Source: Dolichospermum flos-aquae CCAP 1403/13F (GTDB lineage: Bacteria > Cyanobacteriota > Cyanobacteriia > Cyanobacteriales > Nostocaceae). From it: a stretch of 64,000 nt of DNA. The notes below the pieces were generated by a model. It saw nothing but the letters and a program-made list of their open reading frames with translations, was not told the origin of the DNA and made no database searches. Location: contig NZ_CP051206.1 in NCBI RefSeq assembly GCF_012516395.1, forward strand, positions 5,087,753 to 5,151,752, written 5' to 3'. This document shows, piece by piece, positions 1 to 10,330 of this stretch. A program made the translations under genes and the position numbers. Each line of letters opens with the position of its first letter. Position 1 is the stretch's first letter.

Positions 1-1
1 T

Positions 2-373
2 ATGAGCACAATTCTAATTGTTGAGGACAGTATCGTCCAAAGAGAGATGATCACAGACCTTCTGAAAGCTAGTGGCTTAAAAGTTACTCATGCAAGCGAT
101 GGCGCAGAAGCTTTAGAAGCCATTCACAAAGCACCTCCCGATTTGGTGGTTTTGGATATTGTCATGCCCCGCATGAATGGCTATGAACTCTGTCGGCGCT
201 TAAAATCTGATCCTAAAACCCAAAATGTTCCTGTAGTCATGTGTTCTTCTAAAGGTGAAGAATTCGATCGCTATTGGGGGATGAAACAAGGGGCAGATGC
301 CTATATAGCTAAACCCTTTCAACCAATCGAGTTGGTAGGAACAGTCAAACAACTGCTGCGAGGACAAGGATGA
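2..373 (+). CDS. CheY/PilH-type response regulator of the Hmp/Pil chemotaxis cluster
   Basis: This is a single receiver domain of 123 residues. It shows the acidic pocket (E8, D9), the phosphoacceptor Asp52 in the LDIVMPRMNG motif, and the conserved Lys104 in AKPF. There is no output domain, so it should act like CheY/PilH through a partner such as a pilus motor component. The next gene starts 7 bases downstream, and CheW, receptor and CheA genes follow on the same strand. This order matches the cyanobacterial pilG-pilH-pilI-pilJ-pilL or hmpA-E clusters that control twitching and hormogonium gliding. The first gene of such clusters (PatA/PilG type) would lie to the left of the window. The start codon is at base 2, so its leader cannot be examined. 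Family assignment is secure; HmpB/PilH identity is inferred from order. Confidence 0.9.
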   Translation: MSTILIVEDSIVQREMITDLLKASGLKVTHASDGAEALEAIHKAPPDLVVLDIVMPRMNGYELCRRLKSDPKTQNVPVVMCSSKGEEFDRYWGMKQGADAYIAKPFQPIELVGTVKQLLRGQG

Positions 374-380
374 AAATAAT

Positions 381-914
381 ATGGTTAACAAACCAGATTT
401 TTTAAATGGAAGTGGGCAAGATCAATTCTGTCCCGAATTACAATTAGAAAGTCCCCAAGGTGAGTTGCATTTGCGGTTTTATCTGCCCTCACGTCAGGAA
501 TTTGCATTACAAGCTATGGGAATTCGGGAAGTAATTGAACTTAGTCCTGATCGGATTACACCAATTCCTAATACATCTCCCTTACTTTTAGGGACGCTAA
601 ATTTACGGGGACGCTTGATTTGGGTGGCTGATTTGGGGCAATTTCTCGGGGAAACAACCCCATTAAACACGGATTGCTCAGAAATCCCTGTCATTGCCAT
701 TGAAGATCAAGATACGATAGTAGGCTTAGGAGTAGAAGAAATTTGTGGGATGGACTGGCTTGATGTACAGTATCTAAAGCCACAAAATAACGTACCAGAT
801 GCTATGGCTCCGTTTTTGCGGGGAGAGTGGTTATTTGATACAGAAAAAGAAAAAAAATATTTACGACTACTGGATCAAATAGCAATTTTGCGAAGTGCGC
901 GGTGGGCAGAATGA
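381..914 (+). CDS. CheW-like adaptor protein (HmpC/PilI type)
   Basis: A 177-residue protein with one CheW domain. The [16 protein letters not shown] segment and the [19 protein letters not shown] segment are the typical CheW beta-barrel signatures, the second being the region that contacts CheA and receptor. CheW scaffolds receptor and kinase into an array at the membrane. It begins 7 bases after the response regulator and its last codons lie just before the receptor gene, so the genes are clearly co-transcribed. The N-terminal 35 residues are poorly conserved-looking. Nothing suggests damage. The pathway role (pilus-based motility rather than flagellar chemotaxis) is inferred, since cyanobacteria lack flagella. 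Confidence 0.88.
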   Translation: MVNKPDFLNGSGQDQFCPELQLESPQGELHLRFYLPSRQEFALQAMGIREVIELSPDRITPIPNTSPLLLGTLNLRGRLIWVADLGQFLGETTPLNTDCSEIPVIAIEDQDTIVGLGVEEICGMDWLDVQYLKPQNNVPDAMAPFLRGEWLFDTEKEKKYLRLLDQIAILRSARWAE

Positions 915-930
915 ACTAGGGAGGGAGGAT

Positions 931-3720
931 ATGGAAGCACGTATAGATAATCAAGAGCTAACTTATGATCGGGCAAGAATAGCTTATGAGCAACAAGACT
1001 ATAAATTAGCCGCGGTATTAATTGATAAGTTGGTGCAAAATTCACCAACTGACCCTAACTTACATTTGTTAAAGGGACATACATACTATATGTTGCAACA
1101 GTACGATGTGGCTAAAGATAGCTACCAAAGCGTATTGTATTTAACAAGCGAAGAAGAAGTTATTGGTCTTGTTAATAACTGTCTTGCAACTATAGATCAG
1201 TATATAGAGCCTTTTAGTGATTATGAATCTCCATCTCATGCTCTGGTGACAACTGGAGAATCTTTGGATTTGGGGATGATGGGGAATTTGCATAGCCGCA
1301 GTGTGGAAATGAACTCCTTTGCAGAATATGAACCACCCCTAGATCCTCTAGAACATAATCCGTTCACAAGTCATCCAGATAGTATGGAATTTGACAGCAA
1401 TGCATTAGATGGTGTCATGAGTGATGATCCCTTTGGTGTACCTACCGAATATCTCACCAGTGATCCAATATCAGGTCAATTAGAGTTACCACCTTTTTGG
1501 CAAGAAGATATTTCTGGCGGTGATAATCAGGCTGTTATTAATGACAATTTAGCTAATGGAACTTCAGCAATTAGTGATGATTCCAGCAGCTATTCACCTT
1601 TTGCCGCAACTACATTATCCCTTGATTATGACTCTGAAAATCAGACTGAGATATTGATGGGTGAAGATATAGACGACTTAATGGATGATAACTTTGGAGA
1701 CTTAACCCTCAGCCAAAACGATACATATTTAGAGATTAACGAACAGGCAATCAACAACAATCAGGATCAATCAATATCGGCATCATTTACCAACAATTCT
1801 GCGCCACCACAACGGCAGTTTAATTTCAACTCTTCATCAGCAAAAAATAACTTTGATGATGATAGTTTTGACTTAGATGCATTTGAAGCTGCTTTTGGGG
1901 CAGAGAATGAAGCAGATTTAGGTGCTGAAACCTTTATTTCCACTAAAGATACTAGTAATATCTCCAGTGGAGGCAGTAATAAGAATAATATAGAGTTTTT
2001 AAACGACTTTAATGAATTCGATGATCTCGGTGATATACCAGGATTTGATCTCACTGAAGATAGCAGTTTTGGCGATGGGGGAATGCTGTCAGAATCTCTA
2101 GATAGTCGGGGAAATTCGCTAAATCAATTTGTTGATGACTCATTCAATGATCAAGAAAGCGATGCTTATCAAGATCGCAGTTATCGTGATCAAGAACTAT
2201 TCACAATTACTGGCGCTCAAGAAGCAGTTCCTGTTTTTACCCAATCAGAGGTGGCGAAGACAGAACCCAATGTAGCCTTTGACCAAGGCCTATTTGGACC
2301 CTTTGAAAACGCCTCCCTAGAGAAAAAACAATGGTGGATAGCGGGAACTGTCGGCTTAGTATCACTAGTGGGTGTAGCTATTGTGAGCGCGGTGGCAATT
2401 TCAATTTCACCGGCTCAACAACGGGAATCCGTGAAAAATACGGGTTTGTTAATGGCCTTAGCTGCAGGAGCTACAGGTGCAGCTACCGCTGGGTTTATGA
2501 GTAATCTCACTCTCAAACAAATTCGCCGGACTACTAAGGATCTGCAAAGTCAGTTTGATTCTGTCCGTCAAGGCAATATGAATGTGGAAGCAACAGTCTA
2601 TTCACAAGATGAATTAGGCTATTTAGCCACTGGCTTTAATGATATGGCTAGGGTAATTTTCACAACTACGAATGAAGCCCAACGCAAAGCCATGGAGATG
2701 GAAGAAGCTAAAGAAAACCTGCAACGTCAGGTAATTCGCCTTCTGGATGACGTAGAAGGAGCAGCCAGAGGAGATTTGACAGTTCAAGCCGAAGTCACAG
2801 CCGACGGACTGGGAGCGGTTGCTGATGCCTTTAACCTGACAATTCAAAACCTGCGAGATATTGTTCAACAGGTAAAAGTGGCGGCACGGGATGTGACCAA
2901 AGGTTCAACTAATTCAGAAACCTTTGCGAGAGCCTTAGCTGGGGATGCTTTACGACAAGCAGAAGAGTTAGCTGTGACTTTGAATTCTGTACAGGTAATG
3001 ACATATTCCATCCAGCGGGTAGCAGAAGCAGCCAAGGAAGCGGAAACTGTAGCCCGTGAAGCCAGTAAAATCGCTCAGAAAGGGGGAGAAGCGGTAGAAA
3101 ATACGGTGGTAGGGATTTTGGAAATTCGGGAAACAGTGGCAGAAACTAGCCGAAAGGTGAAACGATTGGCGGAATCTTCCCAAGAAATTAACTCTATTGT
3201 TGCCATAGTTTCACAAATTGCTTCCCGTACCAATTTGTTAGCTCTTAATGCCAGTATTGAAGCGGCAAGAGCGGGAGAAGCAGGTAGAGGATTCGCTATT
3301 GTAGCTGATGAGGTGCGACAGTTGGCAGATCGATCTGCTAAGTCCTTAAAAGAAATTGAGCAAATCGTGATGCAAATTCAAAGCGAAACTAGCTCAGTTA
3401 TGACAGCGATGGAAGAAGGAACACAACAGGTAATTCATCAAACTACATTAGCAGAAGAAGCCAAGCGATCGCTAGACAATATTATCCAAGTAGCCGATCA
3501 TATTGATATTTTGGTAAGATCAATTACCAGTGATACCGTAGAACAAACGGAAACTTCTCGTGCTGTGGCACAAGTAATGCAATCTGTGGAACTAACGGCA
3601 CAAGAAACCTCTCAAGAAGCACAGCGGGTTTCTGGAGCATTGCAACATTTAGTGGGAGTATCCCGCGACTTGATTGCCTCTGTGGAACGCTTCCGAGTAG
3701 AAACCACTGAATCAAGGTGA
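931..3720 (+). CDS. Methyl-accepting chemotaxis protein with TPR-like N-terminus (HmpD/PilJ type)
   Basis: Read from the ATG at 931, which follows a strong GGGAGGGAGG ribosome site. An in-frame GTG at 895 overlaps cheW and lacks such a site. The 929-residue product has a TPR-like start (about residues 10-90) and a long acidic Asp/Asn/Ser-rich linker (about 100-440). Two hydrophobic helices follow near 468-493 and 506-527, then HAMP segments. The C-terminus is a methyl-accepting signalling domain whose hairpin tip reads [20 protein letters not shown] (about 765-785). It should be an inner-membrane receptor that drives the downstream CheA. The cytoplasm-side placement of the acidic linker and TPR is unusual for classic MCPs but matches cyanobacterial PilJ/HmpD proteins. 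The ligand is unknown. Confidence 0.88.
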   Translation: MEARIDNQELTYDRARIAYEQQDYKLAAVLIDKLVQNSPTDPNLHLLKGHTYYMLQQYDVAKDSYQSVLYLTSEEEVIGLVNNCLATIDQYIEPFSDYESPSHALVTTGESLDLGMMGNLHSRSVEMNSFAEYEPPLDPLEHNPFTSHPDSMEFDSNALDGVMSDDPFGVPTEYLTSDPISGQLELPPFWQEDISGGDNQAVINDNLANGTSAISDDSSSYSPFAATTLSLDYDSENQTEILMGEDIDDLMDDNFGDLTLSQNDTYLEINEQAINNNQDQSISASFTNNSAPPQRQFNFNSSSAKNNFDDDSFDLDAFEAAFGAENEADLGAETFISTKDTSNISSGGSNKNNIEFLNDFNEFDDLGDIPGFDLTEDSSFGDGGMLSESLDSRGNSLNQFVDDSFNDQESDAYQDRSYRDQELFTITGAQEAVPVFTQSEVAKTEPNVAFDQGLFGPFENASLEKKQWWIAGTVGLVSLVGVAIVSAVAISISPAQQRESVKNTGLLMALAAGATGAATAGFMSNLTLKQIRRTTKDLQSQFDSVRQGNMNVEATVYSQDELGYLATGFNDMARVIFTTTNEAQRKAMEMEEAKENLQRQVIRLLDDVEGAARGDLTVQAEVTADGLGAVADAFNLTIQNLRDIVQQVKVAARDVTKGSTNSETFARALAGDALRQAEELAVTLNSVQVMTYSIQRVAEAAKEAETVAREASKIAQKGGEAVENTVVGILEIRETVAETSRKVKRLAESSQEINSIVAIVSQIASRTNLLALNASIEAARAGEAGRGFAIVADEVRQLADRSAKSLKEIEQIVMQIQSETSSVMTAMEEGTQQVIHQTTLAEEAKRSLDNIIQVADHIDILVRSITSDTVEQTETSRAVAQVMQSVELTAQETSQEAQRVSGALQHLVGVSRDLIASVERFRVETTESR

Positions 3721-3742
3721 AAGGGATTATGGAACAGGGAAT

Positions 3743-3869
3743 AGGTAATTGGTAATTGGTAATTGGTAATTGGTAATTGGTAATTGGTAATACAGAATCT
3801 TAGCTCTGACAACTGACAACTGACAACTGACAACCGACAACTGACAACTGACAACTGACAACTAACAAC
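3743..3869. repeat. Two tandem heptanucleotide repeat tracts (STRR type)
   Basis: About seven copies of a GGTAATT unit (3743-3791) are followed, after a short unique spacer, by about eight copies of a TGACAAC-type unit (about 3805-3869). Such short tandem heptad repeats are a known feature of filamentous cyanobacterial genomes. Here they fill most of the 164-base gap between the receptor and CheA genes and end about 15 bases before the CheA start. Confidence 0.9.
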
Positions 3870-3884
3870 CCTATTTAACTAACT

Positions 3885-6800
3885 ATGCAGCCGGAACAAC
3901 AACAACGGATTTTAGGTTACTTTCTCGAAGAAGCCAGGGAACACCTAAACACTATTGAACAGGGATTGCTGAATCTCCAAAGTACCCTGGAAGATTCAGA
4001 AATGATTAATGAAGTCTTCCGTGCTGCCCACTCTATCAAAGGTAGTGCGACCATGTTGGGTCTAAGTAGTATTCAGCAAACATCCCACCGACTTGAGGAT
4101 TGCTTCAAGATTCTGAAAGAGCATCCTATTCAAGTAGACCAAAGGTTAGAATCTTTACTACTGGATGTCTGTGATACATTAAAAGCGCTGATAGACAGTC
4201 TTGGCAATCCCTTTGGTTTATCAGCAGAAAAAGCTCAAGCTTTGATGCTTAAAACTGAACCAGTCATGCAATGGCTGAATGAGCATATAGAAACACTTTT
4301 AAAGCAAGGAAATAATGGAGTAAACAACCTTAATCACAATCATCTCCAACCACCAATATCTGTGATTCCACAGATCCAGAAATCACCTGTAACAACCAGA
4401 CAAAATCAGGATTGGACAGAGTTTCAAGGGCAGGTATTAGAAATTCTGCGGGAAATGCTGCAACAGTTTAAACAAACTAACTTAGGGCGTTCCCGCGAAA
4501 ATTTGCAAGAATGCTGTCATCAATTAGTAAAAATTGGTAGAGACTTAAATTTATCAAATTGGTGTAGTTTGTGTGAATCGGCAGCCCTTGCCATATCCAA
4601 TCCTGATCATAGTTATCTGACTTTAGCCAAAATTATTATTACTGAAATTAAACAGGCTCAAGAATTAGTTCTTCAAAATCAAGATGCAAAAATTGCGATT
4701 AGTCAACAGCTAGAAACTCTGTTTCCTCTTCCACAACTGGACTTATTGGAATTTGAGGAAACGGAAGCTGAGGAAACTTTATTTACAGACACAACAGAAC
4801 TAAATACCACTAACACAACTGGATTTATTAATCAATCGTTGTTTAATCATCATCAGTCAATCTTTACTCACAATCCTCCAGAGATAGGACTTTCTGAGTT
4901 AAACAGTCTTGCTGATTTATTTGAAAGTGATACACCTGATTTAGATGATAATTGGCAACAAGAAGAAATATTAGAAGATATCACTAACTATCAACTACTA
5001 ATTACTAATAGTGAAGTTGAAGAGAATCATCACGATTTAGCTGATTTACTCTTCTTTGAAAATGACGATAAACATGAAACAACTGCCAACAATGGAGATG
5101 ATTTAACTCTCTTATTTGATGACAATTTATTAGAAACAGACAATATCTCTTTGTTAAATCTGCAATCGGAAACAGTTGATTCTCAACCGATAGAATTTGG
5201 TAATCTGTTGGACAATAGTCCAGATTTACAATTCCCATCAGATGATGTTCTCACAGAATTAATCTCAATTTCTAGAAAATCTCGCCAGCTTGATCCTGAA
5301 AATGAGGCAACTAACACTAATAAGTTAGAAGAATTATTGACATTCACTGAAGACGATGAATTGTCGGTTATATTTGAAATAACTGAAGCAGAAAATATTG
5401 CCCTCTCAGAAATAGCCAGTGCCTCTGAAATCAGTTTTGATAATTTGTTATTAGAGGAGGATAAATACGCAAAAAATCAGGCAGATGAAAATGCTAATTC
5501 TTCCGGAAAAATTATTCATACAACCATAAAAACATCAAAAATAAAACCATCAGCACCAGAAAGTTTATCATTAGATAATCTGTTTGTAGAAGTAGCAAAA
5601 AATTCACCACCGCCAACAAATGAAATTGATGACTTATTTGGGACATCAGAAATTACAACTAATCTTGCTAATTCAATAGATAATTTAGATAACTTCTGGG
5701 ATGATCTGGACACAACAGACTCAAAAATTACTACTTCAGTTAATCAAGATATAGCTAAAGAATTAGAGGAAAGTTTATTTAGGGCATCAGTTGAGATTGT
5801 TCCCAAAAATCAGCATTCAGCTACAAATAATAGTTTAGATAGAAAAGAGTTTGATCTGATTTCCCAAGCACAAGAACAATCTTTTGATTTATTTTTCACA
5901 TCAGATACTGATAGCCAGCCGCAAGAGCCAGATAATTTATTTGGTGATTTTGGAGATGTCACCTATAGCACTGTTCCCATCGTTGAGTTTAACGAATTAT
6001 TTTGGACAGAAGTTAATGATTTTCCTCAATCTCCAGAAGAACTAAATTCAATCCCAGAATTTACTCATCAACCTCCAAAAATAACGGCAAATCTCCAAAT
6101 AGTTGAGAATGTTGAAGATGAAAATGATCACAATTTAATCTTGTTTACAGAGGAAATAACAGATTCTTTAAATACTGTTTCTGAAGAATTAATTGCGAAC
6201 ATTGATATTAGTGATTTAACAACATTTATAGAAAGAGAAACAATATTATCTGAATCTGAAGTAGAAGCTAACTTAAATTTCAATGCTAACTTGGCTGATT
6301 CCAACTTAGAATTATCTTCACTAGATGAATTTGCGGCAATAGAAGCATTTTTATCCGCATTCCCAGAAGAAAGTCCCCGTCAGGAATCTATTCAAGATGA
6401 AGATTTTGCAGCATTAGAAGCATTGCTGAGTGAGAACGAAGATAATGGACTAAAGATTAGTTCACAGCCACCAATAATTATTCAACCTACTGTAGTTAAG
6501 TCTCAAAATACTTTTTTGACCCTTCGACAAGTTCAGGACAACGTCTTGGGACTAGAAGATGAATTTAGTGAATTAGAAAACTTGTTAGAACAGGCTGATC
6601 AAAAAATATCTAACTCATCAGCAACATCAAGAAAAACTTCTACAGGTAAAATCCCCCGTCCCATGACTCGACGGACGATAAAAGAAGAAAACATGAAAAT
6701 TCCAGTTAAACAACTGGATGATATGAGTAACTTGGTTGGGGAGTTGGTGGTAAATCGCAACACCTTAGAGCAGGATCATGAACGTCTGCGACAGGCACTA

Positions 6801-8600
6801 GATAGCCTATTGCTTCAGGTGCAGCACCTCTCCGATGTGGGAATGAGGATGCAGGAATACTACGAGCGATCGCTCTTAGAATCCTCTCTTCTCTCCACTC
6901 GCCGCTCTAGAGAATATGATAATTCATCTGACAATTCCCATAATCGTGGGTTCAGCGACATCGAAATGGATCGATTTACGCCTTTTCATATCCTGGCGCA
7001 AGAAATGATTGAGTTCATCGTGGGAGTCCGGGAGTCAGCCAGTGATATTGACTTTATTACCGAAGAAACAGAACAGGTATCCCGACAGTTACGCCAAGCA
7101 ACTAACCAGCTACAAGCAGGACTAACAAAAGCCCGAATGGTGCCATTTGCCCAAGCTGTTGATCGCTTACGGCGAGGAGTGCGGGATAATGCCATTAGAT
7201 ATGGCAAACAGGTAGAGTTAGTCACAGAAGGTGTTGATACCCTGGTTGACAAGATGATTTTAGATCATCTGACAGATCCTTTGACTCACATGGTCAATAA
7301 TGCGATCGCCCACGGCATTGAAACCCCAGAAATCCGGCAAGCAGCGGGTAAATCACCCACAGGTATCATTAATATTCGCGCCTTACAACAAGGAAACCAA
7401 ACCATTATTTCTGTCAGTGACGATGGCGCTGGTATTGATCATCAAAAAGTTAAGAACAAGGCAGTTAAAAAAGGTATCCTGACCCCTGAACAGGCACAAA
7501 CCATGTCTCGGATAGATGCCTATGAACTTTTATTCCTCTCTAGCTTCAGTACCGCTGATGAAGTAGACGATATCAAAGGCAGGGGTATGGGCATGAACGT
7601 CGTCCAAAACGATATCAGCGAAATTCGCGGGACAGTTGGGACTGACTCCACACTAGGTAAAGGAACTAGCTTTACAATTCGTCTGCCACTGACTCTGAGT
7701 ATTTGTAAAGCCCTATTCTGCATCTGTGATCGCACCAGAATCGCTTTTCCCATGGATGGTGTAGAGGATACTCTAAGTATCGCAGCCAAAAACATTCAGC
7801 AAGATGCTCAGGGACAATCATTTATTGTTTGGAGAGATATTAACCTCCCCTTCCAACCTTTAAAAGACATCTTAGTTTTTAATCGTCAGCTTACCTGTGG
7901 GAACGTCTATGGGACTAAAAAAGATGATGATCTGATTTCTGTAATCATTGTCCGCGCAGGGAATACAATGATTGCTTTACAAATTGATCAAATTCTGAGT
8001 GAACAGGAAATCGTAATTAAGCAATTTGAAGGTCCAGCACCTAAACCCAGTGGTATAGCTGGTGCTACAGTTCTCGGCGATGGTATGATTATGCCTATCG
8101 CTGACGTGTTGGAAATTATTGATATCTTCCAAGGTAAGATGTCTAAACATATCGGTGGCAATTGGCAGCACTCAGGTTTATCCTCAATAGACATCTCACT
8201 CGCTGATAAGGTAGAAATAACAGTATTAATTGTTGATGACTCGATCACAGTTAGAGAACTTTTATCTCTGACCTTTACAAAAGCTGGTTATCGTGTAGAA
8301 CAAGCCCGTGATGGACAAGAAGCCTGGGATAAACTTCGTTCCGGTTTACCTTGCGATATCGTTTTCTGTGACATCGAAATGCCTCGTTGTGATGGGCTAG
8401 AATTTCTCTCACGGGTTCAAAAAGATAGTTCTTTTGACCAGCTACCTATTGCTATGCTTACCTCTCGTGGTGCTGATAAACATAGACAAATGGCGCTACA
8501 ACTTGGGGCTAGTGGCTACTTTACTAAACCCTATTTAGAAGAAGCACTTTTAGAAGCAGCTTCGCGGATGCTCAAAGGAGAAAAACTCGTAATTGCTTAA
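3885..8600 (+). CDS. Hybrid CheA histidine kinase with C-terminal receiver (HmpE/PilL type)
   Basis: A 1571-residue hybrid kinase. Domains in order: an HPt domain with the phosphorylatable His49 in FRAAHSIKGSA; a very long acidic, low-complexity linker (about 150-910); a CheA dimerisation and histidine-kinase core with N-box near 1130-1145 (NNAIAHGIETPE) and G-boxes near 1175 (SVSDDGAGI) and 1232 (GRGMGMNVV); a CheW-like domain (about 1265-1400); and a receiver domain from about 1443 with Asp1496. This is the central kinase of the pilus/gliding chemotaxis array. The linker contains a peptide (ITNYQLLITNS, encoded near 4981-5011) that looks like translated heptad repeat. No frameshift is seen. 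The gene closes the cluster; it is followed by a repeat and a TnpB element. Confidence 0.9.
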   Translation: MQPEQQQRILGYFLEEAREHLNTIEQGLLNLQSTLEDSEMINEVFRAAHSIKGSATMLGLSSIQQTSHRLEDCFKILKEHPIQVDQRLESLLLDVCDTLKALIDSLGNPFGLSAEKAQALMLKTEPVMQWLNEHIETLLKQGNNGVNNLNHNHLQPPISVIPQIQKSPVTTRQNQDWTEFQGQVLEILREMLQQFKQTNLGRSRENLQECCHQLVKIGRDLNLSNWCSLCESAALAISNPDHSYLTLAKIIITEIKQAQELVLQNQDAKIAISQQLETLFPLPQLDLLEFEETEAEETLFTDTTELNTTNTTGFINQSLFNHHQSIFTHNPPEIGLSELNSLADLFESDTPDLDDNWQQEEILEDITNYQLLITNSEVEENHHDLADLLFFENDDKHETTANNGDDLTLLFDDNLLETDNISLLNLQSETVDSQPIEFGNLLDNSPDLQFPSDDVLTELISISRKSRQLDPENEATNTNKLEELLTFTEDDELSVIFEITEAENIALSEIASASEISFDNLLLEEDKYAKNQADENANSSGKIIHTTIKTSKIKPSAPESLSLDNLFVEVAKNSPPPTNEIDDLFGTSEITTNLANSIDNLDNFWDDLDTTDSKITTSVNQDIAKELEESLFRASVEIVPKNQHSATNNSLDRKEFDLISQAQEQSFDLFFTSDTDSQPQEPDNLFGDFGDVTYSTVPIVEFNELFWTEVNDFPQSPEELNSIPEFTHQPPKITANLQIVENVEDENDHNLILFTEEITDSLNTVSEELIANIDISDLTTFIERETILSESEVEANLNFNANLADSNLELSSLDEFAAIEAFLSAFPEESPRQESIQDEDFAALEALLSENEDNGLKISSQPPIIIQPTVVKSQNTFLTLRQVQDNVLGLEDEFSELENLLEQADQKISNSSATSRKTSTGKIPRPMTRRTIKEENMKIPVKQLDDMSNLVGELVVNRNTLEQDHERLRQALDSLLLQVQHLSDVGMRMQEYYERSLLESSLLSTRRSREYDNSSDNSHNRGFSDIEMDRFTPFHILAQEMIEFIVGVRESASDIDFITEETEQVSRQLRQATNQLQAGLTKARMVPFAQAVDRLRRGVRDNAIRYGKQVELVTEGVDTLVDKMILDHLTDPLTHMVNNAIAHGIETPEIRQAAGKSPTGIINIRALQQGNQTIISVSDDGAGIDHQKVKNKAVKKGILTPEQAQTMSRIDAYELLFLSSFSTADEVDDIKGRGMGMNVVQNDISEIRGTVGTDSTLGKGTSFTIRLPLTLSICKALFCICDRTRIAFPMDGVEDTLSIAAKNIQQDAQGQSFIVWRDINLPFQPLKDILVFNRQLTCGNVYGTKKDDDLISVIIVRAGNTMIALQIDQILSEQEIVIKQFEGPAPKPSGIAGATVLGDGMIMPIADVLEIIDIFQGKMSKHIGGNWQHSGLSSIDISLADKVEITVLIVDDSITVRELLSLTFTKAGYRVEQARDGQEAWDKLRSGLPCDIVFCDIEMPRCDGLEFLSRVQKDSSFDQLPIAMLTSRGADKHRQMALQLGASGYFTKPYLEEALLEAASRMLKGEKLVIA

Positions 8601-8671
8601 CCCTTTTTCCTAGATTTCTCGCAAGAGGTATTTTGTCAATAAGATTTAGATGCGTTTCCCCTGCATATATA

Positions 8672-8688
8672 GCGGGCAAGATGCCCGC
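8672..8688. repeat. Dispersed palindrome GCGGGCAAGATGCCCGC
   Basis: A 17-base near-perfect palindrome downstream of the CheA gene. Its reverse complement occurs again at 21028-21044 between two unrelated genes, with the neighbouring bases TAGTGCGG/CCGCACTA also shared. This marks it as a dispersed repeat; it could also act as a weak hairpin 3' of the chemotaxis operon. Confidence 0.75.
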
Positions 8689-8733
8689 ACTACATAAGTT
8701 TTCTGTTCCCTCTGAGATACACAAGTAACGTAG

Positions 8734-10215
8734 TTAACCGAGGTCAAACAGCGTTAATTGCTTATAGTTCGCTCTCTGATTGACCTTACTCCTAAGTTTG
8801 CTTTTAGGTTCTAGAGTCTGGGGCTTATCCTTGCCCGTTTTCGCTTCAGATTCCATTACTATGGAGTCCCGAAACTTCTGCGTCCGTTCTAGCAAGATTA
8901 CTTTTACATCGGAATGTTTCATGTATCGAGTGATTTCAACATCACTCATTCTTGCTAGAATGTTGTCAGCAGCATTAGTATCTGAGTGCATTACGACCCC
9001 ATCATGTCCGGTAAACTTGTCACCATTTCTACTACCAGTTAAGGTAGCAAATCTGGAGTCAAGTTGTGACGTATATGCACAATTCACACTAACAACCGTG
9101 CAACCTACACGGGTTGAAACTTGTTTGAGAGCATCCGCAATTATCCCCTTGCACCATGAAGAAACATTTCTCTTCATGCGCTTTCTCATGGGCTTTTTGC
9201 TTTTTATTGCTTCCGTCAAATCTTCAAAAGCTACCTTGATTGCATTTAACATCAAGTCATGGGTGGCTGTAAAAACGATTGTTTTAATCCTACCTTTAAA
9301 GGATGTTTCCCGATTATTCCACTTGATTTTACCAAGGTTATTCCGTTTAATCCTATCAGCTTTAGCACTGTTTCCCTTGGCGATAGATTTATTAAAAACT
9401 GACCTGATTTTGTTGCGTTTAACTTGTTTCGCTGTTCTATAATCAGTCTCTTCTGTTTGGATTTTACCGAAATTATTGCCTAAAAATCTAGCACCATCGT
9501 TAGAAGATGTGGCATACACTTCTGTGTAGCCTCTGTCACATCCAATTATTTTACCTTGAGTCTTTTTTTCAGCTTTTTCAATGTCAGTCGTGTAATGTAT
9601 TTCCCATCTGCAATTACGCTTGATTAGCCTTAACTGACATTTTACTTCCGTCGGTAAAGTCGTTGGTAACTTGAGGGTTTTACATGGAGTTAACCCTCCG
9701 AAACGCAACCACACTAAGCCTTTGCTATCTAATTTAGTATCAAAAGCCCTAAGAATAATTTGGTTACAAACTTTTGTGTGACCTCGATCCCAAAACTTTC
9801 TCATCAATGTGCAAAGTTTGGGGTGTTCCAACCATTCACGACTTTCTAATGTAAGTTGTAAAACCCCTTTTCTAGATGGGAATGATTGGAACGATTGACC
9901 CAAATATTTCATCACCTTTTCGACACAAGCAGCCTGAACCAAGTGGATATCATCAATTACATCGTAGAGGGTTGAATCCCATAACTTAGCAGGTAATTGA
10001 TACTTGTCTTTCGATGTGCGTAGCTGTTTGTCAATCTCAAATTTAGACACACCCCAGGCTTTCAACGACCCGAACTCATTCCACAAGTCAGAGCGTAGTT
10101 GTCCCAAACGCAAGGCAATTAAATCAAGTTCGTTAGATTTCCAAGTATTTAGTTTTTCAGTCCCTAAAATAGCGATTCTCGTAACGGTTAACTGATTTTT
10201 AACTTTGAGTTTCAT
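8734..10215 (-). CDS. TnpB-family RNA-guided nuclease-like protein, no zinc ribbon
   Basis: A 493-residue protein of the TnpB/OrfB superfamily. The three RuvC acidic residues are visible: Asp227 in IIGCDRGYTEVYA, Glu331 in VAFEDLTEA, and Asp412 in MHSDTNAADNILAR. The usual CxxC...CxxC zinc ribbon between the last two is replaced by YTSQLDSRFATLTGSRNGD, where the YTSQ lead-in is kept but all four cysteines are gone. The protein is longer than common TnpB (about 400). TnpB proteins are guided by an RNA from the element's right end and cut DNA to maintain the element. Catalytic residues appear intact here. No full TnpA partner is present; a truncated helix-turn-helix ORF precedes it. Family call is firm, subgroup uncertain. 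Confidence 0.82.
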   Translation of the reverse strand: MKLKVKNQLTVTRIAILGTEKLNTWKSNELDLIALRLGQLRSDLWNEFGSLKAWGVSKFEIDKQLRTSKDKYQLPAKLWDSTLYDVIDDIHLVQAACVEKVMKYLGQSFQSFPSRKGVLQLTLESREWLEHPKLCTLMRKFWDRGHTKVCNQIILRAFDTKLDSKGLVWLRFGGLTPCKTLKLPTTLPTEVKCQLRLIKRNCRWEIHYTTDIEKAEKKTQGKIIGCDRGYTEVYATSSNDGARFLGNNFGKIQTEETDYRTAKQVKRNKIRSVFNKSIAKGNSAKADRIKRNNLGKIKWNNRETSFKGRIKTIVFTATHDLMLNAIKVAFEDLTEAIKSKKPMRKRMKRNVSSWCKGIIADALKQVSTRVGCTVVSVNCAYTSQLDSRFATLTGSRNGDKFTGHDGVVMHSDTNAADNILARMSDVEITRYMKHSDVKVILLERTQKFRDSIVMESEAKTGKDKPQTLEPKSKLRSKVNQRANYKQLTLFDLG

Positions 10216-10261
10216 ATTCTAGACTTACTACGTCTTTTATTATTATACTCCCATTGACAGC

Positions 10262-10330
10262 CTATTCTGCGGTTGTCTTGGGGTAATCACCAAATTGTTT
10301 GTAAACTTGTTCTGGGGTTAGGTATTTCAT
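10262..10330 (-). pseudogene. 22-codon remnant of a helix-turn-helix (IS607 TnpA-like) N-terminus
   Basis: On the minus strand an ATG opens a 22-codon frame (MKYLTPEQVYKQFGDYPKTT... then stop). The sequence looks like the first helix-turn-helix of MerR/excisionase-type proteins that begin IS607 serine recombinases. It lies 46 bases upstream of TnpB 1 in the same direction, where the TnpA gene of an IS607-type element would be. Only the start survives. The identification is by pattern and is tentative. Confidence 0.35.

Noticed and set aside
895..930. Longer GTG-started version of the methyl-accepting protein
   Set aside because: It overlaps cheW by 20 bases and has no ribosome site, whereas ATG 931 follows GGGAGGGAGG.
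3612..3854. Minus-strand frame with repeated NYQLPIT peptide
   Set aside because: It is simply the translation of the heptad repeat tract and the antisense of the receptor gene.
3743..3869. Possible CRISPR array
   Set aside because: Units are 7 bases, directly abutting and without spacers, so this is a short tandem repeat tract. No CRISPR-like repeat-spacer array was seen anywhere in the window.
8780..9442. 220-codon plus-strand frame opposite TnpB 1
   Set aside because: It is antisense to a gene with clear RuvC motifs and shows no features of its own.
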